Shown here one piece after another: positions 13,953-14,754 of a stretch of 14,754 nt of DNA (its first letter is position 1; every line of letters begins with the position of its first letter). Where the stretch lies: contig CAMLNJ010000019.1 in the NCBI GenBank assembly GCA_946481225.1, positions 1 to 14,754 on the forward strand. Direction: 5' to 3'. The translations under genes and the position numbers were made by a program. This DNA is from an uncultured Verrucomicrobiota bacterium (lineage in GTDB: Bacteria; Verrucomicrobiota; Verrucomicrobiae; Opitutales; Opitutaceae). The notes beneath the pieces are model-generated. The model was not told where the DNA came from. It did no database searches and saw only the letters and a program-made list of their open reading frames with translations.

Positions 13953-14754
13953 ATGACCCTCAAAAAAGAACGTTCCACCCCTCGCGCTCACGACGCCCGA
14001 GCCCGGCCCGCCGCCGCCTTCGCCCGAGCGGCACGAGCACTTCTCTCCCCGGGCTCTCTGGCCCTTCTCGCGGCGTTCGGCGCGCTGCCAGGCGTCGCCT
14101 CCGCTCAGGACCGCACGATCGTCTTCGGCGTCGCCGATACCGGCGTCTCCAAGCCGATCACCGAATGGGGCCTGGATACCGCCTGGGCCAGCTATGACAA
14201 CATGCGTCGGGGTATCGTCTTCATGGGCGTCGACCAAGTGGACGTCGTGCGCGTAGCCTTCCGGACGGACGGTCAGCTGGTGAACGGCGAGCTGTCCGCC
14301 ACCCACCTGGACATACTCACCAACCGCGTGAACATCGCGAACCTGGCCGGCGCGGGCAAACCCGTCACCATGACCATGGATGGCGGCGAGGGTGTGGATC
14401 CGTGGTATAAAAACGGCAGCGAAGTCATCCCGAGCCGTTGGGTGCTGCCGATGGAAGCCACCGTGCGCGCTCTCGCAGCCAAGGGCAAAACCGTCGTCTC
14501 CGCCGCGCCCTTCAACGAGCCCGACTACGGCTGGGGCCAGGGCACCGTCACCAACCTCTACGACATCCTCGGCCTGCTTCAGACCAGCGCCGAGTTCTCC
14601 GGCGTTCCCCTCGCCGGCCCGAGCACGCTCAGCTGCGACGCCGCCAACACCTGGTATAACCCGATCAAGAACCGCGTCACCGAGGGCACCACCCACCAAC
14701 TCGCCGGCAGCTTCGACAACTACGTCAGCTTCTACCAAAACGTGCGCGCCAGCG
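13953..14754 (+). CDS. Gene B, 5' part: secreted glycosidase-like protein (3'-truncated by window)
   Basis: First 267 codons of another gene B copy, identical to the start of 6111-9089. It contains the 51-residue signal peptide, the WGLDTAW region that is homologous to the intergenic remnant, and the FNEPD motif with the likely acid/base E189. The window ends before the NEELHN region, so the candidate nucleophiles, both RICIN domains, FN3 and LamG are not seen. Nothing in the visible part suggests a broken gene. It shows that the array contains at least parts of three gene B copies. Confidence 0.9.
   Translation, partial: MTLKKERSTPRAHDARARPAAAFARAARALLSPGSLALLAAFGALPGVASAQDRTIVFGVADTGVSKPITEWGLDTAWASYDNMRRGIVFMGVDQVDVVRVAFRTDGQLVNGELSATHLDILTNRVNIANLAGAGKPVTMTMDGGEGVDPWYKNGSEVIPSRWVLPMEATVRALAAKGKTVVSAAPFNEPDYGWGQGTVTNLYDILGLLQTSAEFSGVPLAGPSTLSCDAANTWYNPIKNRVTEGTTHQLAGSFDNYVSFYQNVRAS

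Larger units (their letters stand above)
7843..14754. repeat. Tandem repeat unit, copy 2 (first 6,912 bp, cut by window end)
   Basis: This is the second copy of the unit, matching positions 1-6912. It stops only because the window stops, so the array may continue. No inverted repeats, target-site duplications or mobility genes flank either copy. Identity with no visible synonymous drift implies a very recent event, active homogenisation, or a duplicated stretch of assembly. Confidence 0.95.

Noticed and set aside
7680..14738. A 2,352-codon open frame on the - strand running through almost a whole repeat unit
   Set aside because: It lies antisense to well-supported genes with signal peptides and recognisable domains. 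Its product is Gly/Ala/Val/Arg/Asp-rich with no domain pattern, as expected from the complement of GC-rich coding DNA. It stays open across units partly because the unit length is a multiple of three.
1..14754. A CRISPR array, insertion sequence or integron as the cause of the periodicity
   Set aside because: The only large-scale repeat is the 7.8-kb unit itself. There are no short regularly spaced repeats, no transposase or integrase reading frame, and no terminal inverted repeats.

Overview
The window is GC-rich and consists of one 7,842-bp unit repeated head to tail. Position x matches position x+7842 wherever I compared them, and the reading frames agree on both strands, so 1-6912 and 7843-14754 appear to be identical copies. 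The unit holds only two genes, both on the + strand and both encoding large secreted, multidomain carbohydrate-active proteins. No transposase, integrase, replication gene, tRNA, rRNA or CRISPR array was seen. The amino-acid style of the modules (LamG, FN3, putative-Ig, RICIN) and start codons preceded by a C-run and an A-run instead of a Shine-Dalgarno sequence suggest a high-GC Verrucomicrobiota, perhaps Opitutaceae. That placement is an inference from remembered sequence style and no search was run.

Layout: (1) 1-1247, the 3' part of gene B (RICIN/FN3/LamG/RICIN protein); (2) terminator; (3) 1464-5732, gene A, a 1,422-residue GH128-like glycosidase with two LamG modules and two C-terminal beta-sandwich modules; (4) a strong terminator, then a 378-bp gap containing a ~67-bp in-frame remnant of a third, diverged gene-B-like paralogue and two leader hairpins; (5) 6111-9089, the only complete copy of gene B (992 residues); (6) terminator; (7) 9306-13574, gene A again; (8) the same 378-bp gap; (9) 13953 to the window end, the first 267 codons of gene B.

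Both proteins carry Sec-type signal peptides and carbohydrate-binding modules, so they probably act outside the cytoplasm on a polysaccharide. Gene A has the two-glutamate signature of a GH128 / Glyco_hydro_cc barrel (often beta-1,3-glucanases). Gene B has a barrel-like N-terminal region with an FNEPD motif that I cannot place in a named family. A terminator follows each gene, so they are probably separate transcription units. They share LamG modules with a mosaic pattern of similarity, which suggests exchange between them.

The most notable points are the apparently perfect tandem repeat (recent amplification, circular molecule or assembly artefact), the paralogue remnant in the intergenic gap, and the uncharacterised catalytic region of gene B. 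I see no evidence for a wholly new type of system.
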